From Gorillibacterium massiliense (GTDB taxonomy: Bacteria > Bacillota > Bacilli > Paenibacillales > NBRC-103111), in contig NZ_CBQR020000120.1 of the NCBI RefSeq assembly GCF_000455485.1, forward strand, positions 1 through 44,130: 44,130 bases of DNA. The letters run 5' to 3'. A program made the translations under genes and the position numbers. Below the pieces are notes generated by a model. The model made no database searches, was not told the DNA's origin, and was given only the letters and a program-made list of their open reading frames with translations. Below, one piece after another: positions 14,515-23,703 of this stretch. Numbering within the stretch: the first letter of the stretch is position 1; every line of letters starts with the position of its first letter.

Positions 14515-15776
14515 TAACGATCTCTCCCCTCGATGTACTCCAGCTTGTGCAGAAGCCAAACGAAGGGCTCATCTACGCGAATCGGAGTGACTACCCGCTC
14601 CAATTGCTTGTTCACCGGGTTACTGCCCAGAGCGGATACGGCAAAATAGGCGGTATTGTTGAAATAAACATCGACAGCATCTTTGAACGGACGGTCCACT
14701 TTTTCAATGAAGCGGCGGATTTCCCCGTCGATATTGGTGAACTCATGCAGGTTCAAATACTCGGAATGAACCACATTGCGGAACACGTTGCTGTTGGTGT
14801 CGATGTAATCGCCATCCTCTTCCCGCAGATGCTTGAGCATATCGCTTTTGGTCAGGACGATGGCGGTGGGGATGTCCGTTTTTGACTTTTCTTGATGGCC
14901 GATGAAATTTTCGAACATGGAGATGATCACATCCCGCGGCTCCGCATGACGGTTCGCCAAATCGCCAGTTTCCTCGCCCAGGCTGACAATGAGCCGATCC
15001 CGGATGGTTTTGATCTGCAGAGGATCAACCATGAAAAGGATGCCGGCGGAATTTTTGATATGTGCCGCATAGATGTCCAGATAATTCCGGTCCGTCATTC
15101 CCTCCCCTGCCACATCAAAAAAAGCCAGAGTGAGCGGCGGCAGCGTTTCATCCTTGAACACAAAGTTGAAGATGAAGGGTTCCATTTTTTCGATTTTTTG
15201 CGTCGCGCCCAGCATCATGCCCTGCTCGAAAATCGGTTCTTCGTAATAGGTACGGAAGCGGCGGCTGATGTCCGCATTCATTGGAATGCAAGCCGCGTGA
15301 AAATTGGATGCCGTCACATGCTGAAGAGTATGGATAAGGGAGGTCATGTAGACAGATTTGCCTACCGAGGTGGCTCCGACGATGGAAATGATGTTGCTTG
15401 GCACCTTCCCCGCCGGAATCGGCAGTTCATTGTGGCAATACGGACATAATCTGCGCCGGGTTAAAATACCGTGGCGGTCGGTAATACCGACGAGGACGTT
15501 ATCCGAATAGATTTTGTTTTCCTCGGGAATCGTCCGCGGACTGATCACCGCCTCTACGTCACCGACGGAGTCCAGATTGAACTTGGCCCGGTACTCGTCC
15601 AACGCCTGATCCTCCTGCAGGGCGAAATCCGGGTCCGTTTCGCTGTAATGGGCGGCGCGGAACACCACATCCTCCGGCTCGAACCGGTGGAAGCAATGGG
15701 CGCACACGATATCGTAAAATGGTGGCCGCACTTTTACCGGCGGTTTGCGTAGCAAATTTTTCAACGTTTTCAGCAT
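14514..15776 (-). CDS. Zinc-ribbon TRAFAC-type GTPase
   Basis: A 420-aa GTPase. After a split zinc ribbon (CAHC near residue 25 and CPYC near residue 112) come the G motifs: G1 GATSVGKSVY (Walker A), G3 DVAGE, and G4 TKSD for guanine recognition. There is no membrane segment. The layout fits the double-GTPase/DO-GTPase family described in predicted bacterial conflict or signalling systems together with GAP1 proteins (from memory, not searched). The frame is open further upstream but the first supported start is ATG 15776 with AAGGGGG about 9 nt before it; this avoids overlap with the upstream gene. Immediately precedes the GAP1-like gene. Confidence 0.8.
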   Translation of the reverse strand: MLKTLKNLLRKPPVKVRPPFYDIVCAHCFHRFEPEDVVFRAAHYSETDPDFALQEDQALDEYRAKFNLDSVGDVEAVISPRTIPEENKIYSDNVLVGITDRHGILTRRRLCPYCHNELPIPAGKVPSNIISIVGATSVGKSVYMTSLIHTLQHVTASNFHAACIPMNADISRRFRTYYEEPIFEQGMMLGATQKIEKMEPFIFNFVFKDETLPPLTLAFFDVAGEGMTDRNYLDIYAAHIKNSAGILFMVDPLQIKTIRDRLIVSLGEETGDLANRHAEPRDVIISMFENFIGHQEKSKTDIPTAIVLTKSDMLKHLREEDGDYIDTNSNVFRNVVHSEYLNLHEFTNIDGEIRRFIEKVDRPFKDAVDVYFNNTAYFAVSALGSNPVNKQLERVVTPIRVDEPFVWLLHKLEYIEGRDR

Positions 15777-15790
15777 GCCATTTGTCCCCC

Positions 15791-16450
15791 TTAAGAACCG
15801 TGGATCAAGTCGAATGTCCCGCCATAAGCTTTGCCGTCTGTAAAAAACAGCTTGACGCAATCGTCCCGGCCAATTTCGATATCCGGCAGCCGGTTGCGCC
15901 CGGGACTTAAATCAAACAACAGTGGATAGCGTACGCCATCGTCTATGGAAAGCGGAAGCGATCCCGCTTTTTTCACGTAACATAGGGTTTCCTTTGGCAC
16001 GGGCACCTCGGTGGAAACGGTCATGCGAGCCGTACGCCGCCTTCCCAGCCAGCCGCCACTGTACTCGATGGAACAACGGATGACCGCTTTGCCTAGGCTG
16101 AAAGCAACTTCGTTTTCTCCATCAGTCTGACGATAGACAAGCAGTTCGCCCTCCTGCCTGACGCATGGAAAAATTATATACCGGTAAAATCCGATGCGAT
16201 CGATCCGCTCCCGGAATCCGCCGTTCGCTTTGTATTCTTCTCTAGTATAGAGCTTCATTCCTGCCGCTCCCGATTCCGGAAGCCGCTGTGCTCCCACGCC
16301 TCCCGTACCTGGCGCATAACCGTACAGAAAGACGTAGCGCAAGCTGCCGGGCCAATCCCAGGTGAGTATGCTGCTTCCATCCTGAGTCCGACAGTCGACA
16401 CCGGAGATGTGGAGAGCAGCCGGCGCTTCCCCGCTCCATGTCCATTCCAT
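15791..16450 (-). CDS. Uncharacterised beta-rich protein of the GTPase operon
   Basis: A 219-aa soluble protein with no signal peptide or membrane segment. It is rich in short strands with tryptophans and glycines (WTWSGEAP, LTWDWPGSLRYVFLYGY), in the style of fibronectin-III-like or other beta-sandwich domains; the second half (VAFSLGKAVIRCSIEY, DIEIGRDDCVKLFF) suggests a second beta domain. I do not recognise a family. A TTG at 16459 is too close to the AGAGGGG site, so ATG 16450 (9-nt spacing) is chosen. The position between the vWA membrane protein and the GTPase suggests an adaptor linking the two (inference). Confidence 0.7.
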   Translation of the reverse strand: MEWTWSGEAPAALHISGVDCRTQDGSSILTWDWPGSLRYVFLYGYAPGTGGVGAQRLPESGAAGMKLYTREEYKANGGFRERIDRIGFYRYIIFPCVRQEGELLVYRQTDGENEVAFSLGKAVIRCSIEYSGGWLGRRRTARMTVSTEVPVPKETLCYVKKAGSLPLSIDDGVRYPLLFDLSPGRNRLPDIEIGRDDCVKLFFTDGKAYGGTFDLIHGS

Positions 16451-16464
16451 TTCGTTCAACCCCT

Positions 16465-17733
16465 CTATTTAAAACTGCCGCTGCCCCCACGAGCCGAGCC
16501 GTAACCGCTGCCGGACGATTTACCTCTCCGGTAGATGGATGACGGTGCATCCGTGCTGGACTCTTTTACAGCCACGATCATGGTGGACGCGGCCAAAATA
16601 GCGGCCAATACGATATCCGCGACGAAACGTACAATACTGGAACTGACTGCGGCGTTCAACCCCTTTTCCAGCAGGAAGCCGGATACCGCTCCGGCGATTG
16701 CACCGCCGATGATGAAGCTTTTGGCCAGATGGCGGTTATTGAAAATAATCCCTAGGGCCAAACCGATCAACGCACCTAACCCCGCTACAAAAAGCACCCG
16801 GAGCATGGCATAGTACAAACTCGATTCACCCATGCCTACGCGCTCACCGGTTAAGTGCCAGTCCCGGCTCAAATCGTAGATTTTCGTAAATGCTCCGGTC
16901 AAGCCTTTTACATGTCCCACCCGTTGGAGGGTGCCGTCCGTGCCGCCAGCCAGCCTCTTCAATAACTTGCTGGCGTCGCTTCCCGTGCCTTTCATCCCCA
17001 CCGTATGCAAAGGAATCCCTTCGCTCTTAAAGGAGGCGACGGTTTTCGGCACGTCCACATCGCTGTATCCGTCGGAAAGGAGAATCACCATACTCGTTCG
17101 TCTGTCCGAAAGAGCGTTCAATTGATCAAGCCCCAGCTGCAGCGCTTGTTCGATGTTGGTCTGCCCTTCAAAAGGATAACTGTCCAAGCGTGCGATTACC
17201 TGATCTTTATCTGCTTGAGAGTTCAGCGCCACGAAGGGCTGCAGCAGCTCTGCCCGTTCGTTGAAAAGGACGATGGACACCCGATTGCCGGTCTCCATCC
17301 GTTCGATCAACTGCTGGGCGCCGCGGGCACTTTGCCGGTTTGCATCGTTGTCTCGCATACTTTCCGATTTATCGATGACTAGAACGATGTCCTGGGCAGG
17401 CTTGTAGCCGCCGAATCCAAGACCGTAAATGGATTGAAACAGCGCCCCGGCAGCAAAAAGCAAACCGAGGGAAGCAGGCACCAGCAGCTTCCAGCCCGCT
17501 CCCGCATGACGATGCCGCCAGCCTCTTCCATTCAACACCGGAGAAAGGGTTTCCGCCCATAAGCTCATCAAGGCGATGGCAAGCCCGAGCACACCGAAAT
17601 AGATGGCCATGAGTAATACATTGGGCATGCGCCCTTCCTGCCAACTGAGCAGAAACTCTCCCGCTGCAAAGCCTGCGGCTCCTCCGGCAAGACTAAAGAG
17701 AAAAAGTAATCCACTCCATTTGCGGCGATACAT
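16465..17733 (-). CDS. vWA-domain membrane protein
   Basis: A 422-aa protein with three N-terminal membrane helices, a von Willebrand factor A domain, three C-terminal helices and a short SG-rich tail. The metal-ion-dependent adhesion site is complete: DKSES, the threonine in GQTNIEQAL, and the aspartate in LSDGYSD. Such domains bind protein ligands through a divalent metal. The frame begins at 17748, but GGAGGG lies 7 nt before ATG 17733. By topology the vWA domain lies between helices 3 and 4; which side of the membrane it faces is unclear. It is likely the membrane hub of this operon. Confidence 0.85.
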   Translation of the reverse strand: MYRRKWSGLLFLFSLAGGAAGFAAGEFLLSWQEGRMPNVLLMAIYFGVLGLAIALMSLWAETLSPVLNGRGWRHRHAGAGWKLLVPASLGLLFAAGALFQSIYGLGFGGYKPAQDIVLVIDKSESMRDNDANRQSARGAQQLIERMETGNRVSIVLFNERAELLQPFVALNSQADKDQVIARLDSYPFEGQTNIEQALQLGLDQLNALSDRRTSMVILLSDGYSDVDVPKTVASFKSEGIPLHTVGMKGTGSDASKLLKRLAGGTDGTLQRVGHVKGLTGAFTKIYDLSRDWHLTGERVGMGESSLYYAMLRVLFVAGLGALIGLALGIIFNNRHLAKSFIIGGAIAGAVSGFLLEKGLNAAVSSSIVRFVADIVLAAILAASTMIVAVKESSTDAPSSIYRRGKSSGSGYGSARGGSGSFK

Positions 17734-17756
17734 GGCTAATCCCTCCAAAACAAACG

Positions 17757-20189
17757 TTAACGTTGCGGCTCTCCGGCTTCATCCGGCAAGACATGCGGCA
17801 AAGCCTCCGGTAAATCCGCCGATAGATCTCCCGGTAAAGTTTCCGAAAAATAATCCCTCATATCGGACTCGTGAAAGACAAAGCCGTTTTGCTTATAAGA
17901 TTCATAGTACTTTCGGGCGGTACGCATATACATCATGTCGTCTAGACGAAAGCCGCCCATGATATTGAGCTTATCGATTCCGCTTGCCTTCCGTTCATGG
18001 ACGCAGCCTAACTGGTAAGCGCGAATCTCGCGGTCCCGCTGAAAGGCAAAACGGATAAACTCGCTTTCGTAGTCGCCAAAAAAATATTTTTCCTCGTACC
18101 GGTGCTTTTGCGTGTAATGGAACAACGAAATGCGAATGGCCGCGCCATCCTCCAGCCGTTCGTACAGATCCCGGAACAATTCTTCCTTTGAAAGCACCAA
18201 GTGCCGCTCCTCAAAGCGGACGATCACATTGGCCCGTTCAAGCAATTCCTCTTCAAAGGACTGTCCGAACACCGGGTCGGTAAAAACGTCCCGGCGGCAA
18301 ATGGCAATGAGCCGGTTTTGCAGGGCATCCTCACTCGTCGTGGGCAATGCCGGCATATCGCCGAAATAATTCGAGTCAAAATAAAACAGCGGTCCTCTGC
18401 GCGCGGCGATTTCCTGGACGATACGCTTCACCTGCATGCCGTAATACTCCGGTAAATTGCGCTCCAGTTCGTCTTGGGTTTCTGCCATCATTTCGTGGAA
18501 GGCATTATCGAGAGACGTATCCAATTGCCGCAGCTTATCCACTTGGCGGCTTGATCGCTCATGCAGCTCCATCAGTACGGTTTCCGCAAAACTCAGAAGC
18601 TTGCTTTTGATCTCCAAAAACAAAATGTCATAGCGAATGCCGTAAATTCGCTCCAGCAGCGCACGGTTCATTTTGCGTTTCGCCCCTTGCGAGAAGAGCG
18701 GGAAGCTTCTCCCTCCGTGCAGACTCTCGCAGGTTTCATCGTACGCATCCTCAAGCGCTTGCCGCGCGTCCGCCAGGGAACGGGCTGTTTCCTCCGCTTG
18801 CACATGAAGCTCCTCGTATAAGCTGCTGCCGCTTTTCAGCTTCGTCCACAAATAGACCGTGTAAAAGGAATGCGGCGGACGCAATTCTCTCTGCAGTCTC
18901 TTCTCCAGCTCATCGGTCAAATTTACCGCTGCTGCAGCCCGATAAGCCGGTTCCTCAAACTGCGTGGCAAAAAACTGCCGGCTGTTGCCACCGTACAGCG
19001 CCTCTTCCGCCTCCCGTAAAGTGAGGGGTTTAAGGGAATCCAAGGAAATGTTCCGGGCTAATAGCGAATACATTTCCGTGAGCTGGTCTCCCGACGGAAG
19101 ATAGGAAGCCGCACGCCGCTCTATCGAATCCCGATCGAGTCCAAACAGAGAGGCGACAGCATGGCGTTCTCCGCGGCTGCCCTCCTCCAGTTGATCAAGA
19201 TACCCCTTGAAAAAGGTTTTGAGTACGATCAGTGCAATTGCCGCATTCGGTCTTCTCAACTCGGCGAATCCGGCACTGGAATAGACACGGTCGGGAACAG
19301 CAGGAGAAGTGATGTTTTGTTTATATTGAAGATTGTTATAAACTCCCGTTTGACGGTCAAACTCATGGATCGTCCGCCGATTCTTCAGCACGTTCAGGCT
19401 GCAAATCGCTTTGTAGGCCGACTCCAAACCGCCCTGGGCCAACAGCCCGCTTTCGTCCTTGTCGCCGAGCAAATACACCAGGTCGAATAAAGGAGAAGGC
19501 GAATGCTCCACTTCAAGAGAGAAACCATCCTCCGTTAGCAGAAGCGGCGCGCGAAACCGATACTCGCGGTTCTGCCATTCATCCAGCTCCGTCAAGAAAC
19601 TGGAACCGAGAGCGGAGGAGTAAGCAAAATCCTCTCGGGTCTCCCCTTCCTTGATCAAGGCGTAAAGCTCCAACTGAATATGCTTGAAGGTTTCGCCGAG
19701 GATCGCTTTAGCGAGCAAGACGACTTCCGGCAGAACCGCGTTCAGCGGATCATCCGCTTGGGTAACGACGGACAGATGCAGCCGTTGAAAATCACCGAAG
19801 CGCCTTCCCGCCGCGGCAACCCGGTTGCCGATTTTACGCAAAAGCCGGTTCAACTCGGCAAGGGGCTTTCCGCTCTGATAAAAACGCCGGCGGCTTTCCG
19901 GCCGGACCGTTTTCCGGTTCAGCCGGGATGGAGGAATCACCAATGTTTCTACGTTTGGCATTTCTCTTGGCGTCGTCTCTTCATAGACATGCAAATATTG
20001 AATCCCGTCGCTATTGCTGCATTTGCGGGTCATGACCCGGTGAACGGCCTGGAGAGCGTCCGCCGACTGGTCTCCGATAAACAGGAAGACAAGCGGGTGG
20101 TACAAGCTGCGCTGCTCGTCGATCAGGTCATGAGCCGCGTCGCTCTCGCTGTCGTATTCATTGGCAAATGTCCATAATCCTTCGTTCAC
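17757..20189 (-). CDS. Large uncharacterised protein, tubulin-like partner
   Basis: About 810 aa, mainly alpha-helical and charged, with no signal peptide or membrane segment. The N-terminus has a Rossmann-like strand-loop (LVFLFIGDQSADALQAV), and regions around residues 480-650 (EETARSLADARQALED, RSSRQVDKLRQLDTSLDNAF) look like coiled coil. I know no named domain. Frame open to 20255, but GGGAGGG sits 5 nt before a GTG at 20189, the best ribosome site here; ATG 20228 lacks one. Direct proximity to the tubulin-like gene (about 75 bp) suggests a partner that binds or anchors the polymer. This is inference only. Confidence 0.65.
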   Translation of the reverse strand: MNEGLWTFANEYDSESDAAHDLIDEQRSLYHPLVFLFIGDQSADALQAVHRVMTRKCSNSDGIQYLHVYEETTPREMPNVETLVIPPSRLNRKTVRPESRRRFYQSGKPLAELNRLLRKIGNRVAAAGRRFGDFQRLHLSVVTQADDPLNAVLPEVVLLAKAILGETFKHIQLELYALIKEGETREDFAYSSALGSSFLTELDEWQNREYRFRAPLLLTEDGFSLEVEHSPSPLFDLVYLLGDKDESGLLAQGGLESAYKAICSLNVLKNRRTIHEFDRQTGVYNNLQYKQNITSPAVPDRVYSSAGFAELRRPNAAIALIVLKTFFKGYLDQLEEGSRGERHAVASLFGLDRDSIERRAASYLPSGDQLTEMYSLLARNISLDSLKPLTLREAEEALYGGNSRQFFATQFEEPAYRAAAAVNLTDELEKRLQRELRPPHSFYTVYLWTKLKSGSSLYEELHVQAEETARSLADARQALEDAYDETCESLHGGRSFPLFSQGAKRKMNRALLERIYGIRYDILFLEIKSKLLSFAETVLMELHERSSRQVDKLRQLDTSLDNAFHEMMAETQDELERNLPEYYGMQVKRIVQEIAARRGPLFYFDSNYFGDMPALPTTSEDALQNRLIAICRRDVFTDPVFGQSFEEELLERANVIVRFEERHLVLSKEELFRDLYERLEDGAAIRISLFHYTQKHRYEEKYFFGDYESEFIRFAFQRDREIRAYQLGCVHERKASGIDKLNIMGGFRLDDMMYMRTARKYYESYKQNGFVFHESDMRDYFSETLPGDLSADLPEALPHVLPDEAGEPQR

Positions 20190-20263
20190 GGTATCCCTCC
20201 CCCCAAACCTATCTGATCTATCTGTCATGGATGGAACTACGACAGACGAAATCATGAATTGTT

Positions 20264-23200
20264 TTATCGTAATGTGCTTAGCATGTCGTTTACTTTGATA
20301 ACCGCCTGCCGGTAAAAGCGGTACATCTCTTCACCGTTCACCAACTCTTCCCGGTCATAATCAAGAGAACCCTTCGCTTCCTGATAAGCGGCAACCATGC
20401 TTTCCAATTGGGCGATGAGCGGTGTGATATTCTCATCGGAGGTCAGCTTCTCGCTTCGTTTGGCTGCCTTGCGTTCGACTTGAGCCGCTTTTTTCGGATC
20501 GAGAGAACGCAGCTTATCATAGATGGCATAATCCGTAAACTTGTTCGCCCGAAGCAAGTTCACGAATGGCTCCCAGCTTTCTTCTTCGGCGTCGACATCG
20601 TAGACGTATTGTGCGCCCTTTTTGACGATGGTGCCGGTATACATCGCTTCGATGAACAGGCCCAGCAGGTGTTCCTCATCCTGGAACTTCGCCAAAATCC
20701 GCTCATAGCGGGCGATCTCGGCCGCGATGCGGCCGTACTTCGCATTTTCCCTGCGTACCGAATCGAATAAATCCGGATAGCGGATCAAGCTTTCCATCGC
20801 CTGTTCCCGGTCTGTGCTGTTGAAAATATCCCGTACGGTTTCCTTCTCCAAGCCTCCGGCCAGCAGTTCCTTCAAACCGGCGATGGCTTTCTTCACCTCA
20901 CCAAGATTCGGCTTGGGCAGATCAAGCTGCATATTGTATCGGGCGGCGAAGGCATCCGGATCGAAAGGAACGCCGAATACGCACTCGAAGCGGCTGGTGG
21001 TCCGGGAGTCGACGTTCTTTTCCCGGATGATGCGATAGTTTTCCGCTTCCGCGAAGGCGCCGCGGACTTCCGCGTTATAGGCTTTTACTCGCACGTTTTC
21101 GTAAGTGTCGCCCCAGGACATTTCCGGGATTGGCGAGGGCAGGTTCACCCAGTTCACCTTTTCCGATTGTACCAGATGGCGGCCGTTGCCTTCGGCTTGC
21201 AGGATCGTTTTCTCGTAGCTTTCCTCATAGCTTTTAAGTGGTGCGTAAGAGAACAACGGCACCCCGTTTTTCGTGTTCAGCCAGAAAATCCGGTTCTTGA
21301 CCTCGCTTTCCTTCACGGTGAAGCGGGCATTTCCGACAGCGTGGGCCTCGAAATTTTTGATGCCTTTGTAGATGTTCGGCGCTTTAACCGGGACCGAAAC
21401 GAACCCATAAGACGGGAAATGGAAGCTGCCGGAGCTGTTGCTCAAGTGGAAGACCGGCACAGCCTCCTCGTTCAGCCGCTTAGCGATGATCCGTTCCATA
21501 ATGTTTTCGATGGATTCGTCCTTGCCGTATTTGATCAACAGGAAATCTTCCATGGACTTGGTGATCAAATCGCCAAACTGATCGGTCATGAACTCGGAGA
21601 TGGAGCCGACGATGTCCACTTCTGCTTCCTTAATCCAACTGCTGGAGCGGGCCATCAATTCCGCCGTAAAGTCGCGGATCAATGTCTGCACGTTTTTCTC
21701 GTCCAAAATGTTGCCAATGACCCGCTCGACATCGGGAACGTTGACGATATTCCAATAGTACGTCCGGTTGCCCCGGTGATCCACGTCCTCGTCGCCTCGT
21801 GCAAGGATGGCACCGTTTTTCTCAAAAATCACGTTCAGAGCGTTCAGCAGTTCGGCAAACACTTCGTAAATCCGGGAGTTCTGCTCGTTGATAACCCGGT
21901 ACAAGTCCTCGTAAAAGTCAATCATCTGCTCGAAGCGTTCCCGGTCGGATAATAGCTGATACTCCTGAATTTTCGCATCGATATACAGGTTTTTCCGCTT
22001 CTCTTTGGAGATGAACGCATCCCGGGCGTCGCCCAGTTTTTGCTCGGCGTTATCTTTGGCAGCCTCGATGTCATCAGGCATCCGGTGCAGTGTTTCCTTT
22101 AAGCTTTCGATGTACGATTGGATAAGGGCAAGCAGAGACGGGCCTTTCGCCGTATAGATGATCCGGTTCGCATAAAAGGGGCCTTGCTCGGGGTTCAAGA
22201 ATACCCGCTCAATTTGCTCGATGAAGCGTTCCAGCAGTTCGCCGGGCAGTTGTCTTCTGGCCTTGATATACTCTTCCCGGGCGCGGCTCAGGAAGTTCAT
22301 CTCCAGCTCGGTGTCCATATTGACAACCTGCAGCTTGATCACGCTCTGATGGCTCAGCCGCTCGCTGTTCTCATAACCGGGTAGTGGCTCAGGAACGCGT
22401 TTCAAAAATTCACGGTGAATGGCGTCGGGATCGATCCCCAGTTTGTGGGCGAATTTTTCCACATCCTCCCGACTTGGACCGACTTTGAACATAGTTTCCA
22501 TCTTCTGGAATAGACAGTATGCCAGATAAGTGGTCATCTCTTCGATAGGCAGTACGGCGGAGGATGCGCCGATGATGTTGTACTGGTAATTGGCGGCATA
22601 CGGCTTCGCCATCTGATTGATGTTGCTGCGGATATTGCTGATGTAATCGTGAATGGCGAATTCCTCGCCGGACTGCTTCTCTTCCATCGCCATGAAATTC
22701 GTGATGTTCTCGGCGGTTACGTTCATGCAATAATCGTAGGCGTTCTCCAACAGCTTCCCATCCAGATTGGTGGCGGAGATCAAATGGGCCAAATTGAACG
22801 GCGGCAGCGGCGAATTGACGGTCAGCACATTGCCGTAGCGCTGGCGGAACCGCTCGCCCCGCTCGTCAGCGTTCATCCAGTAGTCCAATTCCTTAAGGGC
22901 AGCATAGCCGTTTTTCTTGATATATTCGCGGGTGTGGTCCGTCAGACTCTTATTGGACAAATTGACGTCCGGCATAAACAGATAGCCCAGCATACTGACC
23001 TTGTCGACCCCGGCTTCCGCATACTCGCGTTCCATGAGCCCGCGGATGATGTAGGCAATGTCGAGGAAACCGCCGCTGCCCGTGCCGCCGGAAAGACCGG
23101 TGAGCAGGAATACCATCAACTTTTTGTTGGTGCCTTCGGTGAGGGTTTTGATTTTCTTCTCGATGGTTTGCACGACCTGCAAAATCTTCGTGAACAGCAA

Positions 23201-23653
23201 AAGCCGCCCGGTTTGCCGGTTGCCTGATGCGCCGCCTACGCCGTCCGTGACTAGCAACTCAGGTGATAGCCACTCCGTTATGTAGGGCTCCAACACCTTG
23301 CGGTTTTGCAGCAGGCTGCCGATTTCCGCATTGGACAATAGGACGAATTCCGTCAAAGGGTCGAGACCGATGCCTTTATACTTTTTTTGCAGTTCGCCTT
23401 CGTTGGTTTCAAAGCCGATATATTCGATGTTATCGGGCTTCTCCCGTTTTTTCTTGGACAGGGGATCGTTCGGAAGCTTGAACCGCCGATTGATCTGGTA
23501 CTTCAGTCGAAGCAGGGCGTCGATTCCGGTGCCGCCCAAGCCGATGACGAGCATCGGATTGTCGATGGTATCCACCCGGATTTTCTCGGAAATAATTCCG
23601 CCGCCCAGTGATACGTCCATCTGCTGGATATGCTCTCTGACTATCGCTTTCAT
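20264..23653 (-). CDS. Tubulin/FtsZ-like GTPase domain protein
   Basis: An 1129-aa protein with an N-terminal tubulin-like GTP-binding domain: MLVIGLGGTGIDALLRLK is the first strand and nucleotide loop; TGLSGGTGSGGF carries the G-G-T-G-S-G tubulin signature. The remaining 850 residues are mostly helical with charged segments (for example RMPDDIEAAKDNAEQKL), unlike FtsZ, which is about 380 aa. This is the large bacterial tubulin-like family (Pfam Tubulin_2, from memory). It probably forms GTP-dependent filaments or oligomers in the cytosol. AGGAGG lies 9 nt before ATG 23653, so the further upstream ATG at 23671 is discarded. Second gene of the operon, after the secreted vWA protein. Confidence 0.85.
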   Translation of the reverse strand: MKAIVREHIQQMDVSLGGGIISEKIRVDTIDNPMLVIGLGGTGIDALLRLKYQINRRFKLPNDPLSKKKREKPDNIEYIGFETNEGELQKKYKGIGLDPLTEFVLLSNAEIGSLLQNRKVLEPYITEWLSPELLVTDGVGGASGNRQTGRLLLFTKILQVVQTIEKKIKTLTEGTNKKLMVFLLTGLSGGTGSGGFLDIAYIIRGLMEREYAEAGVDKVSMLGYLFMPDVNLSNKSLTDHTREYIKKNGYAALKELDYWMNADERGERFRQRYGNVLTVNSPLPPFNLAHLISATNLDGKLLENAYDYCMNVTAENITNFMAMEEKQSGEEFAIHDYISNIRSNINQMAKPYAANYQYNIIGASSAVLPIEEMTTYLAYCLFQKMETMFKVGPSREDVEKFAHKLGIDPDAIHREFLKRVPEPLPGYENSERLSHQSVIKLQVVNMDTELEMNFLSRAREEYIKARRQLPGELLERFIEQIERVFLNPEQGPFYANRIIYTAKGPSLLALIQSYIESLKETLHRMPDDIEAAKDNAEQKLGDARDAFISKEKRKNLYIDAKIQEYQLLSDRERFEQMIDFYEDLYRVINEQNSRIYEVFAELLNALNVIFEKNGAILARGDEDVDHRGNRTYYWNIVNVPDVERVIGNILDEKNVQTLIRDFTAELMARSSSWIKEAEVDIVGSISEFMTDQFGDLITKSMEDFLLIKYGKDESIENIMERIIAKRLNEEAVPVFHLSNSSGSFHFPSYGFVSVPVKAPNIYKGIKNFEAHAVGNARFTVKESEVKNRIFWLNTKNGVPLFSYAPLKSYEESYEKTILQAEGNGRHLVQSEKVNWVNLPSPIPEMSWGDTYENVRVKAYNAEVRGAFAEAENYRIIREKNVDSRTTSRFECVFGVPFDPDAFAARYNMQLDLPKPNLGEVKKAIAGLKELLAGGLEKETVRDIFNSTDREQAMESLIRYPDLFDSVRRENAKYGRIAAEIARYERILAKFQDEEHLLGLFIEAMYTGTIVKKGAQYVYDVDAEEESWEPFVNLLRANKFTDYAIYDKLRSLDPKKAAQVERKAAKRSEKLTSDENITPLIAQLESMVAAYQEAKGSLDYDREELVNGEEMYRFYRQAVIKVNDMLSTLR

Positions 23654-23703
23654 GATTAAAGTCCTCCTCAAGAGACAGGTTCGATAGGTATAACCGGAAT
23701 AGA

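Noticed and set aside
20190-20255. Upstream start of the 810-aa protein
   Set aside because: No ribosome site before ATG 20228 or the frame's beginning, whereas GGGAGGG precedes GTG 20189.
21167-21952. Plus-strand 261-codon frame antisense to the tubulin-like gene
   Set aside because: Same reason: antisense shadow in a clearly coding region.
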